Below are positions 26,848 to 36,076 of a DNA stretch of 64,000 bases, piece after piece. This DNA is from Halogeometricum rufum (lineage in GTDB: Archaea > Halobacteriota > Halobacteria > Halobacteriales > Haloferacaceae): contig NZ_FOYT01000001.1 of assembly GCF_900112175.1 (NCBI RefSeq), positions 1,054,001 through 1,118,000 on the forward strand. The letters are read 5' to 3'. Made by a program: the position numbers and the translations under genes. The notes beneath the pieces are model-generated. The model saw only the letters and a program-made list of their open reading frames with translations. It did no database searches and was not told the origin of the DNA. How positions within the stretch are numbered: the first letter of the stretch is position 1; each line of letters begins with the position of its first letter.

Positions 26848-27486
26848 ATGGATGCGACAGTCGCGGTCGCCGCGGTCCGAGAGGTCGGGCCGGGAACGGT
26901 CGCCATCGAGTTCGAGACGCCCGACGGCTTCGAGGCGGAACCCGGCCAGTTCGTGAAGCTCTCCGGGACCGTCGACGGCGAGGAGTACAGCCGATTCTAC
27001 ACGCTCTCCTCGCCGGGGGTCGAGGAGACGTTCGAGGTCACCGTCGGCGTCGACCCCGAGGAGGCCGGGCCGTTCAGCCGGCACCTCACCGACCTCCGAG
27101 AGGGCGACGAACTCGACGTCTCCGGGCCGTTCGGCCGGAGTTACTACCAGGAGGAGTCGTGCGTCGTCGTCCTCGCCGGCGGGCCGGGCGTGGGGCCCGC
27201 CGTCGGCATCGGCGAGGCGGCCGTCGCCGACGGCAACGAGGTGGCCGTCGTCTACCAGACGGACGCGCCCGCGCACGCAGAAAGACTAGACGCACTCCGC
27301 GACGCGGGCGCGTCCGTCGTCGTCACCGAGGGCGCAATCGGCTCCGCCGTCGCCGACGCGGTGACGGGCGAGGAGGCCGAACAGGTGTTCGTCTACGGCT
27401 TCGACGACTTCGTCGAGGAGGCCGAGGCGGCCATCGAGGCGGCCGGCGGCGACGCCGACGCCGCGAAAGTCGAGAACTTCGGCTGA
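26848..27486 (+). CDS. FNR-like FAD/NAD(P)-binding oxidoreductase
   Basis: A 212-residue flavoprotein of the ferredoxin-NADP reductase fold. The FAD site is SRFYTLSSPG (RxYS-like) after GQFVKLSG. The NAD(P) side starts at VVVLAGGPGVGPAVGIGEAA, and the C-terminal VFVYGFDDFVEEAEAAI replaces the usual CGP motif. There are no iron-sulfur cysteines. It is divergent from korAB, 247 bases apart. It could therefore pass electrons from reduced ferredoxin to NAD(P), but this is context inference only. Start ATG chosen at 26848; longer frames upstream are non-coding in style. Confidence 0.85.
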   Translation: MDATVAVAAVREVGPGTVAIEFETPDGFEAEPGQFVKLSGTVDGEEYSRFYTLSSPGVEETFEVTVGVDPEEAGPFSRHLTDLREGDELDVSGPFGRSYYQEESCVVVLAGGPGVGPAVGIGEAAVADGNEVAVVYQTDAPAHAERLDALRDAGASVVVTEGAIGSAVADAVTGEEAEQVFVYGFDDFVEEAEAAIEAAGGDADAAKVENFG

Positions 27487-27530
27487 ATAGCGGCCGGGTC
27501 GACGAGGCGGACGCGCGTGCCGGCCGACCC

Positions 27531-28367
27531 TCAGTCGCTCACGTCCTCGACGGCGGGCCAGACGCGCCAGACGGCGACGCCGAGGCCGACGGCCCACCAG
27601 ACGAACAGGCCGACGAGGTTCCAGAGAGGGTCGCCGGCGGCCACCTCCGCGCCGCCGACGACGCCGACGGCGGCCGACAGGACGAGCCCCCGGAACGCGC
27701 TGTTCGGGCTGAACGCGAGGAGCGCGCCGACGCCGTCCGCCGGCACGACGCCGGCCGCGAGGCCCGCCAACAGCGTCGTGTCGATGCCGAGGACGAACAG
27801 CGCGGCGAGGACGGCCGCCAGCGCGAACGCCGTCCGGACGGTCCGCGCCGCCGCGGAGACGGCGAGCGTCGCCGCGAGGACGACCAGCGTGAACGCCGCC
27901 GCGAGGACGACGAACCGGACGAACCGCAACGCCGAGTCGGCGGCCGTGTTCACCGCGAGGAACGTCGGCACGTCGGCGGTCAAGAGCGGCACGAGTGCGC
28001 CGCCGAGGACGAGGGCGACGACGACGGTGCCGACCAGCGCCACGCCGCGGCCGACGTAGACGCCGCCGACGTAGGCGAACCGGCTCACGTCGTACGTCCG
28101 GAGGACGTCGAGTTCGCCCGTCAGCCTGTCGTCCACGATGGTCCGGTAGCCGTAGGCGAACGCGAGCAACGGGACCAGCACCTCGACGAACGTCAGCAGG
28201 TCCAGCGTCAGCGGGACGAACCCGCCGCCGCCGCCCGTCCCGGCCCACGCGACGCCGACGACGCTGGCCGCGAACGCCGCCGAGAGCGCGAGGAGCGCGG
28301 GCGTCCGCACGACGGTCCGGAGTTCCCGCGTCGCCACGACGAACAGGTGTTCGACCGACTCGTTCAT
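27531..28367 (-). CDS. nosY: NosY-like ABC permease
   Basis: A 278-residue membrane protein with six helices, matching ABC-2-type permeases of the copper-site maturation system for nitrous oxide reductase. It starts MNESVEHLFVVATRELRT, has AFAYGYRTIVDDRLTGELDV in the first loop as in NosY proteins, and ends with VAVWRVWPAVEDVSD. Its ATG overlaps the stop of nosF by four bases (ATGA), so it is translated with it. It is the last gene of the operon. Confidence 0.88.
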   Translation of the reverse strand: MNESVEHLFVVATRELRTVVRTPALLALSAAFAASVVGVAWAGTGGGGGFVPLTLDLLTFVEVLVPLLAFAYGYRTIVDDRLTGELDVLRTYDVSRFAYVGGVYVGRGVALVGTVVVALVLGGALVPLLTADVPTFLAVNTAADSALRFVRFVVLAAAFTLVVLAATLAVSAAARTVRTAFALAAVLAALFVLGIDTTLLAGLAAGVVPADGVGALLAFSPNSAFRGLVLSAAVGVVGGAEVAAGDPLWNLVGLFVWWAVGLGVAVWRVWPAVEDVSD

Positions 28368-29215
28368 CGGTCGCCACCTCCCTCGGTCCCGCCCGTCGCC
28401 GCGGCGGCGTCCGCGCGCACGGTGACCGACCCGGCGTCGGCCTCGACGAGGCGGAGGAACGCCTCCGAGAGCGACGACGACTCCGTGGCCGTCAGGAGCG
28501 ACGCGGGCGCGTCGCGGGCGACGAACGACCCCCGGTCGAGGACGGCGACGGTGTCGGCGTGCGCCTCGATGGCCGGGAGTTCGTGGGAGGCGACGACGAC
28601 GGCCGACCCCGAGGCGGCGAGTTCGCCGACGACGGAGAACAGGCGCTCCACCATCGCCGGGTCGAGTCCGCTGCCGGGTTCGTCGAGGACGACCACCGCC
28701 GGGTCGCCCAGCACCGCCTGCCCGAGGCCGAGCAGTCGGGTCATCCCGCCCGAGAGCGACCCGACCTTCCGGTCGGCGACGCCGGCCAGTCCGACCCGTT
28801 CGAGCGTTTCGGTCACCTCGTCGTCGCCGACGCCGTCGAGGAACTGCGAGTAGAACTGGAGGGTGTCCCGGACGGAGAAGCCCGCGCGGAAGGCGGGTCG
28901 CTGCGGGAGGTAACCCACGTCGCGGACGCCCGCCGCCCGTCGCGAGACGGCCACCGACCCGGAGTCGGCCGGTCTGACGCCCGCCAGCACCTCCAGCAGC
29001 GTGGACTTCCCGGAGCCGTTCGGGCCGACGAGGGCGAACAGTTCCCCGCGCTCGACGGTGAACGAGAGGTCCGAGAAGACGCCGACGTCGCCGAACGACC
29101 GGGTCGCGTTCGAGACGGTCAGGGCGACGTTCGACGCGTCGTCGCCGGCCTCGTCGCCGTCGGATTCGCCGTCGGCGGCGTCGTCGCCGGTGGCTTCGGT
29201 CACGTCGTCGCTCAC
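28364..29215 (-). CDS. nosF: NosF-like ABC ATPase
   Basis: A 283-residue ATPase with Walker A GPNGSGKST, Q-loop LPQRPAF, signature LSGGM, Walker B VVVLDEPGSGLDP and switch His in ASHEL. An acidic N-terminal extension of about 30 residues precedes the domain. The GTG start overlaps the nosD stop as GTGA. With nosY it should form the ABC exporter of the Nos maturation set. The usual partner enzyme gene, nosZ, is not in the window. Confidence 0.9.
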   Translation of the reverse strand: MSDDVTEATGDDAADGESDGDEAGDDASNVALTVSNATRSFGDVGVFSDLSFTVERGELFALVGPNGSGKSTLLEVLAGVRPADSGSVAVSRRAAGVRDVGYLPQRPAFRAGFSVRDTLQFYSQFLDGVGDDEVTETLERVGLAGVADRKVGSLSGGMTRLLGLGQAVLGDPAVVVLDEPGSGLDPAMVERLFSVVGELAASGSAVVVASHELPAIEAHADTVAVLDRGSFVARDAPASLLTATESSSLSEAFLRLVEADAGSVTVRADAAAATGGTEGGGDR

Positions 29216-31167
29216 GCCGACGCACCTCCCCCCGTCGACGCCGTCTCGTTCCACTCGCCGGTCGCCGCGGCCACCGCCGCCGGGTCGAACGGCCGCGTCC
29301 GCGCCGCCGTGTCGACGACGCCCGTCTGTCGCAGTCCCGAGACCACGTCCCGGACGCGGCGGAGGGTCGCGGCGGCGGGCGACTGCGCCAGCGTCGTCGC
29401 GCCCGGCGTCTCGCCGAGGCGGCCGTCTACGGTCCCGGACGGGTAGTACGCCCGGTCGTAGACGCCGTCGCCGTTCGCGTCCGGGATGGGGAGGGCGCCC
29501 CAGTGGTTGCCGACGCCGTGTGTCGTCCACGTCCGCAGGGGGCCGAGGTTCGAGGAGACGCGTCGTTCGTTGTCCACCACGTCGTTGCGGACCACCCAGT
29601 TCGACGGCAGAATCTCCGCCGCGCGCATCCCCACCTCGTTGTCGACGACGACGTTCGAGTCGAACGTGTTCCGGTCGCCCGCGACCGTCAGACCGTACAC
29701 GTTGCCGACGAGGACGTTCTCGCCGTAGTAGGAGTCGCCGCCGGCGGGGACGACGCCGTAGGTGCTGTCTCGGACGACGTTGCCGACGACGAGGTTGTCC
29801 GTCGGTCGGGTCATCACGACGACGCCCATCTGCGCGTCGCGCACGGCGTTTTCTGCGACCAGCGTCCCGGAGGTGTACATCTCGTGGACGCCGTAGCGAC
29901 CGGGCGAAAAGCGGTTGTCTCTGACGACGCTCCCGTCCGCGCGGTGCGTGTAGACGCCGTCGCGGCCGCCGACGAACGTGGACTCCTCGACCACGCTCCG
30001 CCCGCCGATGAGGACGGCGCCCATGAACCCCTCCGAGGCGGTGTCGGCGCCGCGGACGGTCAGGTTCCGCAGCACGGAGTCGTCGCTGTCGCGGACGACG
30101 ACGCCGCTGGCGGGCGTGTCTATCGTCACGTCGGCGACGACGCCGCCGTCGACGCCGTCCAGCACGACGGCGGCGTCGCCGTAGCCGTATGCCAACTGGA
30201 CCGTGGTGTCCCAGTCCATCGACTCGTTTCGGCTGTCGACGCCGCGACTTCCGACGGGGCCGACGCCCTCGACGCGGAGGTTCCGAACCGCCGCGCCGTC
30301 CGCCCGGAGGACGAGGACGCTCCCCTCGCCGTCGCCGCGGACGACGGTGTCCGGCCCCGCGCCGGCGAGGGTGACGGAGTCGTTCACCTCGACGGCGTCC
30401 ACGTCGTACGTCCCCGGCGGCAGGTAGACGGTGGTGTTCGGCGGGGCCGCGGCGACGGCGGCGGCGACGGTGGGGGCGTCGCGGCCGACGACGACCGACC
30501 GCGGCCGGTCCGCGCGCGCCTCGGCCGCCGCCACCGTGTCGTTCGCCCACGCGTGCCGAGTCGCCTCCGCGCGTTCGAACCGGGCGAGGCGGTCCTGCAG
30601 GCGGTCGCCGAGGCGCGACTGGAGCGTCTCCCAGTCCACCACGCTGCCGCCGTGGGCCGCGGCGAACCGCCGGGCGTCCGCCGCCTCGGAGAACGGGAGC
30701 ACCGTCGGACCGGAGGGGACCCGGGCGTCGCTGCCGACGACGAAGTGGGCCGACGGCCCGGCCGTCCACCCGACGGCCCGGCCGCGTTCGGGGACGACGA
30801 ACCCCTCGTCGGTCAGCGTCGGCGTCACCGTCGAGAAGTCCGAGACGTAGACGGCCAACGGCCGCCCGAACTGTCGCTGCGTCCCCGGGTCGGCGAGTTC
30901 GCTCGCCGCGGTGTCGACGCCGACGTAGCCGACGACGTAGCGGTAGCCCGAGAAGAACACCTCCGCGCGCGGGATGGCGAACCCCTCCGCGTCGGCCCGA
31001 CGGGCGTCGACGCCCGTCCCGCCCATGCTCACGGTGTCGGAGAACGCCACGGGGCGCAGTTGCTCGCCGCTGACGGGCGTCAGGGCGAACGAGAGGCTGG
31101 CGAGGACGAGTACCGCCGCCACCGCGGCGACGACCCACTTCGTCTCCGACGGCGTGAGAAGCGCCAT
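29212..31167 (-). CDS. nosD: NosD-like copper-site maturation protein with NosL-like front domain
   Basis: A 651-residue exported protein. An N-terminal hydrophobic helix (VVAAVAAVLVLASLSFAL) acts as signal or anchor. From about residue 220, VYLPPGTYDVDAVEVNDSVT opens a long right-handed parallel beta-helix of repeated strands (VVRDNRFSPGRYGVHEMYTS, LVAENAVRDAQMGVVVMTRP), the NosD/CASH fold. Residues ~30-200 resemble the NosL-type domain coded by the next gene upstream: LAVYVSDFS and VLPFSEAADARRFAAAHGGS align with it, but without its CxxC. Its ATG overlaps the nosL stop by one base. Confidence 0.88.
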   Translation of the reverse strand: MALLTPSETKWVVAAVAAVLVLASLSFALTPVSGEQLRPVAFSDTVSMGGTGVDARRADAEGFAIPRAEVFFSGYRYVVGYVGVDTAASELADPGTQRQFGRPLAVYVSDFSTVTPTLTDEGFVVPERGRAVGWTAGPSAHFVVGSDARVPSGPTVLPFSEAADARRFAAAHGGSVVDWETLQSRLGDRLQDRLARFERAEATRHAWANDTVAAAEARADRPRSVVVGRDAPTVAAAVAAAPPNTTVYLPPGTYDVDAVEVNDSVTLAGAGPDTVVRGDGEGSVLVLRADGAAVRNLRVEGVGPVGSRGVDSRNESMDWDTTVQLAYGYGDAAVVLDGVDGGVVADVTIDTPASGVVVRDSDDSVLRNLTVRGADTASEGFMGAVLIGGRSVVEESTFVGGRDGVYTHRADGSVVRDNRFSPGRYGVHEMYTSGTLVAENAVRDAQMGVVVMTRPTDNLVVGNVVRDSTYGVVPAGGDSYYGENVLVGNVYGLTVAGDRNTFDSNVVVDNEVGMRAAEILPSNWVVRNDVVDNERRVSSNLGPLRTWTTHGVGNHWGALPIPDANGDGVYDRAYYPSGTVDGRLGETPGATTLAQSPAAATLRRVRDVVSGLRQTGVVDTAARTRPFDPAAVAAATGEWNETASTGGGASA

Positions 31168-31772
31168 CACCGCCCGAGGCCGGCGACGACTTCGGGCGTC
31201 ACCTCGTCGTGCGTCGCCAGCGACCCGCCCCACTCCGACCGGAACGACTCCGCGTCCGCCTCCTCGGTGAAGCCGACGAGGTCACGCCCCATCGCCCCCT
31301 TCACCTCGGAGTCCACGACGTACGTCACGTCCGCGGCCGGCACGAACGTCGACGCCTCGTAGTGCCGCGAGATGAACGTGTCGCCGCCGTCCTCGAACGT
31401 CCGGTAGTCCACCGCGGAGTGGTCGGTGACGTAGAAGGCGACGTCCTCCCACCCGGCGTCGTCCTTCTCGAACTCGTACTGGTAGGCCTCCCACGTGCTG
31501 TCGAACCGCGCGGGGTTCTCGTGGTCGTTCGGTCGCTGGTCGCGGTAGAAAATCTCCGCCGAGGGGCCGGGGTTCTGCCGAATGTTCATCCCGCACACCT
31601 CGCACGTCGCGCCCTCGGGTATCGTCTCCGCCGGCGGCGCCGACGCCCGGTCGCCGCCACCGCCGCCCCCGAGACATCCCGAGAGCGCCGCCGCCCCCAC
31701 GGCGGCACCGGCGAAGAGGACGCGCCGTCGTCGGAGTCCGGGACCGCCGTCCGCGTGTCGTCGGTTGCACAT
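31167..31772 (-). CDS. nosL: NosL-like copper lipoprotein
   Basis: A 201-residue protein whose start carries RRRRVLFAGAAVGAAALSGC, a Tat-like signal and lipobox, so it is predicted to be membrane-anchored outside. The copper site expected in NosL is present as CEVCGMNIRQNPG just after the linker. The rest (FYVTDHSAVDY, TFVPAADVTYVVDSEV, GFTEEADAESFRSEWGGS) matches the NosL fold. It is the first gene of the nosL-D-F-Y operon and is divergent from mutA, 106 bases apart. Confidence 0.9.
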   Translation of the reverse strand: MCNRRHADGGPGLRRRRVLFAGAAVGAAALSGCLGGGGGGDRASAPPAETIPEGATCEVCGMNIRQNPGPSAEIFYRDQRPNDHENPARFDSTWEAYQYEFEKDDAGWEDVAFYVTDHSAVDYRTFEDGGDTFISRHYEASTFVPAADVTYVVDSEVKGAMGRDLVGFTEEADAESFRSEWGGSLATHDEVTPEVVAGLGR

Positions 31773-31878
31773 ACGCTGACGTTCACGCCGGGCGGGGATA
31801 ACTGGCTTGTCGATTCGTCTCGCCGACCACCGCGCCGGGACCCGAATCCTTAATCATTTGCCCGGCAAATTCTGCGCC

Positions 31879-33579
31879 ATGTACGACGAGGACGAACTCG
31901 CGGACATCCGTGAGGCCCGCGAGGACTGGGAGTCGGAGACCCGCGACCCGACGCGAGAGCGGTTCGGGGAGCGAAAGGACCGATTCGCGACCGTCTCGAA
32001 CCTCGAAGTCGACGACCTGTACACCCCGAACGACGTGGCGGGCGTCGACTACGAGGAGGACCTCGGCTTCCCGGGTGAGTTCCCGTTCACCCGCGGCCCG
32101 TACCCGACGATGTACCGCGGTCGGACGTGGACGATGCGGCAGTTCGCCGGGTTCGGCACCGCGGAGGAGACGAACGACCGGTTCCACTTCCTCGTCGAGA
32201 ACGGCCAGACCGGACTGTCGACGGCGTTCGACATGCCCTCGCTGATGGGGAAGGACTCCGACGACCCCCTCTCGGACGGCGAAGTCGGAAAGGAGGGCGT
32301 CGCCGTCGACACCCTCCGCGACATGGAGATTCTGTTCGACGGCATCGACGTGGGCGAGGTGTCCACCTCGTTCACCATCAACCCCTCCGCGCCCGTGATA
32401 TACGCGATGTACGTCGCCCTCGCCGACCAGCAGGGCGTCCCGCGCGAGGAGATTCGCGGCACCCTCCAGAACGACATGCTGAAGGAGTTCATCGCGCAGA
32501 AGGAGTGGGTCATCCCGCCGGCGCCGTCGCTCGACATGGTGACCGACACCGTGGAGTTCGCGGCCGAACAGACGCCGAAGTTCCACCCCATCTCCGTCTC
32601 GGGCTACCACATCCGCGAGGCGGGTTCGACGGCGGTGCAGGAACTCGCCTTCACCCTCGCCGACGGCTTCGCGTACGTCGAGGACGCCCTCGAACGCGGG
32701 ATGGACATCGACACCGTCGCGCCCCTGCTCTCCTTCTTCTTCAACTCGCACAACTCCATCTTCGAGGAGGTGGCGAAGTTCCGCGCCGCCAGACGCATCT
32801 ACGCGCGCGTGATGGAGGAGTGGTACGACGCCGAGGACGACGCGTCCAAGCGCCTGAAGTTCCACACGCAGACGGCGGGGCAGTCGCTGACCGCCCAGCA
32901 ACCGCTGAACAACATCGTCCGCGTGACGATTCAGGCGCTGGCGGGCGTCCTCGGCGGGACGCAGAGCCTCCACACGAACAGCTTCGACGAGGCACTCGCG
33001 CTCCCCGGCGAGGAGGCGGTTCGCGTCGCCCTCCGCACCCAGCAGATAATCGCCGAGGAGTCGGGCGCGGCGGACGTCATCGACCCCCTCGGCGGCAGTT
33101 TCTTCGTCGAGTCGCTCACCGACGAAGTGGAGGCGGAGGCGATGGCCTACATCGAGGAGATACGCGAGATGGGCGACGGCTCCGTCCGCGACGGCGTCCT
33201 CGCCGGCATCGACGAGGGCTACTTCCACCGCGAGATTCAGGGGGCGTCCTACGAGTACCAAGAGCGCGTCGAGGAGGGCGAGGAGATAGTCGTCGGCGTC
33301 AACAAGTACACGATGGAGGAGGACACCCGCCCGGACATCCTCACCGTCGACGAGGACACGCAGGACCGACAGTTGGAGCGTCTCGCCGCGGTCAAGGACG
33401 AACGCGACGACGAGGCGGTCGAAGCCGCACTGGACGACGTCCGCGCGGCCGTCGAAGCGGGCGAGAACGTCATGCCGTCGCTCGTCGAGGCGGTGAAGGC
33501 GTACGCCACGATGGGCGAGATCATGGACGTGTTCGCCGAGGAGCACGGCACGTACCGCGAGACGGTCGGCGTGGTGTGA
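31879..33579 (+). CDS. mutA: Methylmalonyl-CoA mutase, large (catalytic) subunit
   Basis: A 566-residue mutase domain that interconverts methylmalonyl-CoA and succinyl-CoA, in separate-subunit form without the B12-binding domain. Recognisable parts include FPFTRGPYPTMYRGRTWTMR, STAFDMPSLMGKDSDDP, VSTSFTINPSAPVIYAMYVA and SVSGYHIREAGSTAVQELA. The C-terminal third carries LGGTQSLHTNSFDEALALP and DPLGGSFFVESLTDEV. The start is the ATG at 31879, about 27 nt after a CTTAATCA TATA-like box, so the mRNA is leaderless. The B12-binding small subunit is not in the window. Confidence 0.95.
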   Translation: MYDEDELADIREAREDWESETRDPTRERFGERKDRFATVSNLEVDDLYTPNDVAGVDYEEDLGFPGEFPFTRGPYPTMYRGRTWTMRQFAGFGTAEETNDRFHFLVENGQTGLSTAFDMPSLMGKDSDDPLSDGEVGKEGVAVDTLRDMEILFDGIDVGEVSTSFTINPSAPVIYAMYVALADQQGVPREEIRGTLQNDMLKEFIAQKEWVIPPAPSLDMVTDTVEFAAEQTPKFHPISVSGYHIREAGSTAVQELAFTLADGFAYVEDALERGMDIDTVAPLLSFFFNSHNSIFEEVAKFRAARRIYARVMEEWYDAEDDASKRLKFHTQTAGQSLTAQQPLNNIVRVTIQALAGVLGGTQSLHTNSFDEALALPGEEAVRVALRTQQIIAEESGAADVIDPLGGSFFVESLTDEVEAEAMAYIEEIREMGDGSVRDGVLAGIDEGYFHREIQGASYEYQERVEEGEEIVVGVNKYTMEEDTRPDILTVDEDTQDRQLERLAAVKDERDDEAVEAALDDVRAAVEAGENVMPSLVEAVKAYATMGEIMDVFAEEHGTYRETVGVV

Positions 33580-33643
33580 GGCCGGGCGCGGCGGAGACGA
33601 CTGTCCCCCGACCGACGCCCGTCTGACCGCCGAGCGATGCACC

Positions 33644-33649
33644 TTTTTT
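33644..33649 (+). terminator. U-tract terminator after mutA
   Basis: Six consecutive T residues 65 bases after the mutA stop, with no strong hairpin before them. Archaeal RNA polymerase with FttA ends transcription at such U-rich tracts. Confidence 0.4.
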
Positions 33650-33718
33650 GCAACCCCTCACGCACGTACGGCAGACGGAGAAACGGCGTTCTCCCCTCGC
33701 TATCCCTCCGCAGTCGGT

Positions 33719-33755
33719 CGATTAATCGTATTGTGCGTTCACATAGATTTATCAT
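33719..33755 (+). promoter_or_regulatory. acs promoter region with palindrome
   Basis: CGATTAATCG (33719-33728) is a perfect 10-bp palindrome just upstream of AGATTTATCATGG, which holds a TATA-like TTTATC about 30 nt before the acs ATG. A very similar GTATTTATCATCG precedes the acyl-CoA ligase at 36252. The shared ATTTATCAT may only reflect common basal elements. Confidence 0.4.
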
Positions 33756-33782
33756 GGAGGATTCGGTAGGTTTGCACGACCT

Positions 33783-35762
33783 ATGTCAGACGGTGACGGA
33801 GAACTCGAGGCACGGCTAGTTGAACAGGAGGAGTTCGAACCCACCGAGGAGTTCGTCGAACAGGCGAACGTGTCCGACCCGGGCATCTACGACGAGTTCG
33901 AGGAGAACTGGCCGCACAGTTGGGAGCGCGCGGCGGAGATGCTCGACTGGTTCGACGACTACGACCAGGTGCTGGACGACTCCGACGAACCGTTCTACGA
34001 GTGGTTCGTGAACGGGAAGCTGAACGCGTCGTACAACTGCGTCGACCGGCACGTCGAGAACGGCGACAAGAACCGCGTCGCCATCAAGTGGGAGGGCGAA
34101 CACGGCGACACGCGCACCTACACCTATCAGGACCTCTATCGCGAGGTGAACGAGTTCGCGGCCGCCCTCCGTGAACTGGGCGTCGAGGAGGACGACGTCG
34201 TCACGCTCTACATGCCGATGGTGCCCGAACTCCCCATCGCCATGCTCGCCTGCGCCCGCATCGGCGCGCCGCACTCGGTGGTGTTCGCCGGCTTCTCCGC
34301 GGACGCGCTCGCCACTCGGATGAACTCTGCGGACTCTCGCTTCCTCGTGACGTGCGACGGCTACTACCGCCGCGGCGACGCCCTCGACCACATGGAGAAG
34401 GCCAACGAGGGCCTCGACGGCGTCGACCACGGCGTGGACGCCACCGTCGTCGTGGACCGACTGGGCGACGACGGCTTCGGGCACGACCTGAAGGGCAACC
34501 AGCACGACTGGGACGACCTGATGGCCGACCACGACGGTGACCGCGTCGACCCCGTCGAACGCGACGCCGAGGACATGCTGTTCCTCATGTACACCTCGGG
34601 GACGACGGGCGAACCGAAGGGGGTCAAGCACACGACGGGCGGTTACCTCGCGTACACGTCGTGGACCTCCCACTCCGTCCTCGACCTGAAGCCCGAGGAC
34701 ACCTACTGGTGCTCGGCGGACATCGGCTGGATCACGGGCCACTCGTACATCGTCTACGGCCCCCTCTCGCTGGGGACGACGACGGTGATGTACGAGGGGA
34801 CGCCGGATTACCCCCAGCGCGACCGTCTGTGGGAGATCGTCGAGAAGTACGCCGTAGACGTGTTCTACACCGCGCCGACGGCCATCCGAGCGTTCATGAA
34901 GTGGGGGTCGCAGTTCCCCGAACGCCGCGACCTGTCGTCGCTCCGCCTCCTCGGTACGGTGGGCGAACCCATCAACCCGCGCGCGTGGAAGTGGTACTAC
35001 CAGCACATCGGCGACGAGGAGTGCCCCGTCGTCGACACGTGGTGGCAGACGGAGACGGGCGGGATGATGGTCACCACCCTGCCCGGCGTCGGGACGATGA
35101 AGCCCGGGTCGGCCGGGCCGCCGCTTCCGGGCATCGACGCGCGCGTCGTCGACACGAACGGCAAGGAAGTCGAGGCCGGCCGCGCCGGCTACATCACGGT
35201 GAACAAGCCGTGGCCGGGGATGCTCCGGACGCTGTACGACAACGACGAGCGGTTCATCTCCGAGTACTGGCAGGAGTACTCCGACTCCGACGAGGGCGAG
35301 TGGGTGTACTTCCCCGAGGACGGCGCGAAGATAGACGACGACGGCTACATCACCATCCTCGGCCGGGTGGACGACGTGCTCAACGTCTCGGGGCACCGCC
35401 TCGGGACGATGGAGATAGAGTCCGCCATCGTCGGCGTCGAGGGCGTCGCCGAGGCGGCGGTCGTCGGCGGCGACCACGAGGTGAAGGGCGAGGCCGTCTA
35501 CGCCTACGTCATCCTCGAGGACGGCTACGAGGAGACCGAGGAGATGCGCGGGAAGATAATCGAGGGCGTCGAGGACGCCATCGGTCCCATCGCCCGCCCC
35601 GAACAGGTCGTCTTCACGCCCGAACTGCCGAAGACGCGGTCGGGGAAGATAATGCGTCGGCTCCTCGAAGAGATCGCCAACGACGAGGAACTCGGCGACA
35701 CCACGACGCTGCGGAACCCCGACATCGTCGAGGACATCCAGACGAAGGTCCGCGGCGACTGA
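33783..35762 (+). CDS. acs: Acetyl-CoA synthetase (AMP-forming)
   Basis: A 659-residue enzyme making acetyl-CoA from acetate, ATP and CoA through acetyl-AMP. The N-terminal ACS domain has YNCVDRHVENGDKNRVAIKW. The AMP-binding signature is YTSGTTGEPKGVKHTTGGYL. Further family motifs are TYWCSADIGWITGHSYIVYG, DTWWQTETGGMMVTTLPG and NVSGHRLGTMEIESA. The lysine acetylation motif near the end is KTRSGKIMRRLLE. Length is typical. Its neighbours (methylmalonyl-CoA mutase, another ligase) leave propionate as a possible alternative substrate. Confidence 0.95.
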   Translation: MSDGDGELEARLVEQEEFEPTEEFVEQANVSDPGIYDEFEENWPHSWERAAEMLDWFDDYDQVLDDSDEPFYEWFVNGKLNASYNCVDRHVENGDKNRVAIKWEGEHGDTRTYTYQDLYREVNEFAAALRELGVEEDDVVTLYMPMVPELPIAMLACARIGAPHSVVFAGFSADALATRMNSADSRFLVTCDGYYRRGDALDHMEKANEGLDGVDHGVDATVVVDRLGDDGFGHDLKGNQHDWDDLMADHDGDRVDPVERDAEDMLFLMYTSGTTGEPKGVKHTTGGYLAYTSWTSHSVLDLKPEDTYWCSADIGWITGHSYIVYGPLSLGTTTVMYEGTPDYPQRDRLWEIVEKYAVDVFYTAPTAIRAFMKWGSQFPERRDLSSLRLLGTVGEPINPRAWKWYYQHIGDEECPVVDTWWQTETGGMMVTTLPGVGTMKPGSAGPPLPGIDARVVDTNGKEVEAGRAGYITVNKPWPGMLRTLYDNDERFISEYWQEYSDSDEGEWVYFPEDGAKIDDDGYITILGRVDDVLNVSGHRLGTMEIESAIVGVEGVAEAAVVGGDHEVKGEAVYAYVILEDGYEETEEMRGKIIEGVEDAIGPIARPEQVVFTPELPKTRSGKIMRRLLEEIANDEELGDTTTLRNPDIVEDIQTKVRGD

Positions 35763-35821
35763 GAGGAGCGACCGCTACCTGACGCCCGACCGGCGACGGC
35801 CCTCGGGCCTCACCTCGGCCG

Positions 35822-36076
35822 TCACTCCACTCCCGCCTCGGCGTCCAACCACGCGCGGACGCACGACTCCTCGCGGAAGTAGCGTCGCGTCCGCGTCCCT
35901 CGTTCGTCGAGGACGACGAGCAGGTGTTCTTCGGAGAGGACGAGTTCGTCGCCGCAGTTCGCGCAGGGTTCCGTCCGGGTGCGGCCGGGTTGCCAGAGTC
36001 GGTGCGGCGCGACGCGGACGACCGTCGCGTCCTCGTTACCGACGGGCGACTGCCCGGTGTAGTCTGAGAGCGCCAT
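35822..36076 (-). CDS. Small cysteine-cluster protein
   Basis: An 84-residue protein beginning MALSDYTGQSPVGNEDATVV. It has CANCGDELVLSEEHLLVV near the middle and FREESCVRAWLDAEAG at the end, so three cysteines and a His could bind zinc. The start at 36074-36076 is preferred because the upstream extension is rich in uncharged residues and crosses promoter-like sequence. It matches a common small haloarchaeal zinc-binding family of unknown function. It lies convergent to acs. Confidence 0.75.
   Translation of the reverse strand: MALSDYTGQSPVGNEDATVVRVAPHRLWQPGRTRTEPCANCGDELVLSEEHLLVVLDERGTRTRRYFREESCVRAWLDAEAGVE

Noticed and set aside
28364-31138. A 924-codon frame joining nosD and nosF
   Set aside because: Its last part is the real nosF; the front is the nosD region read in the wrong frame, Arg-rich, so not a fusion protein.
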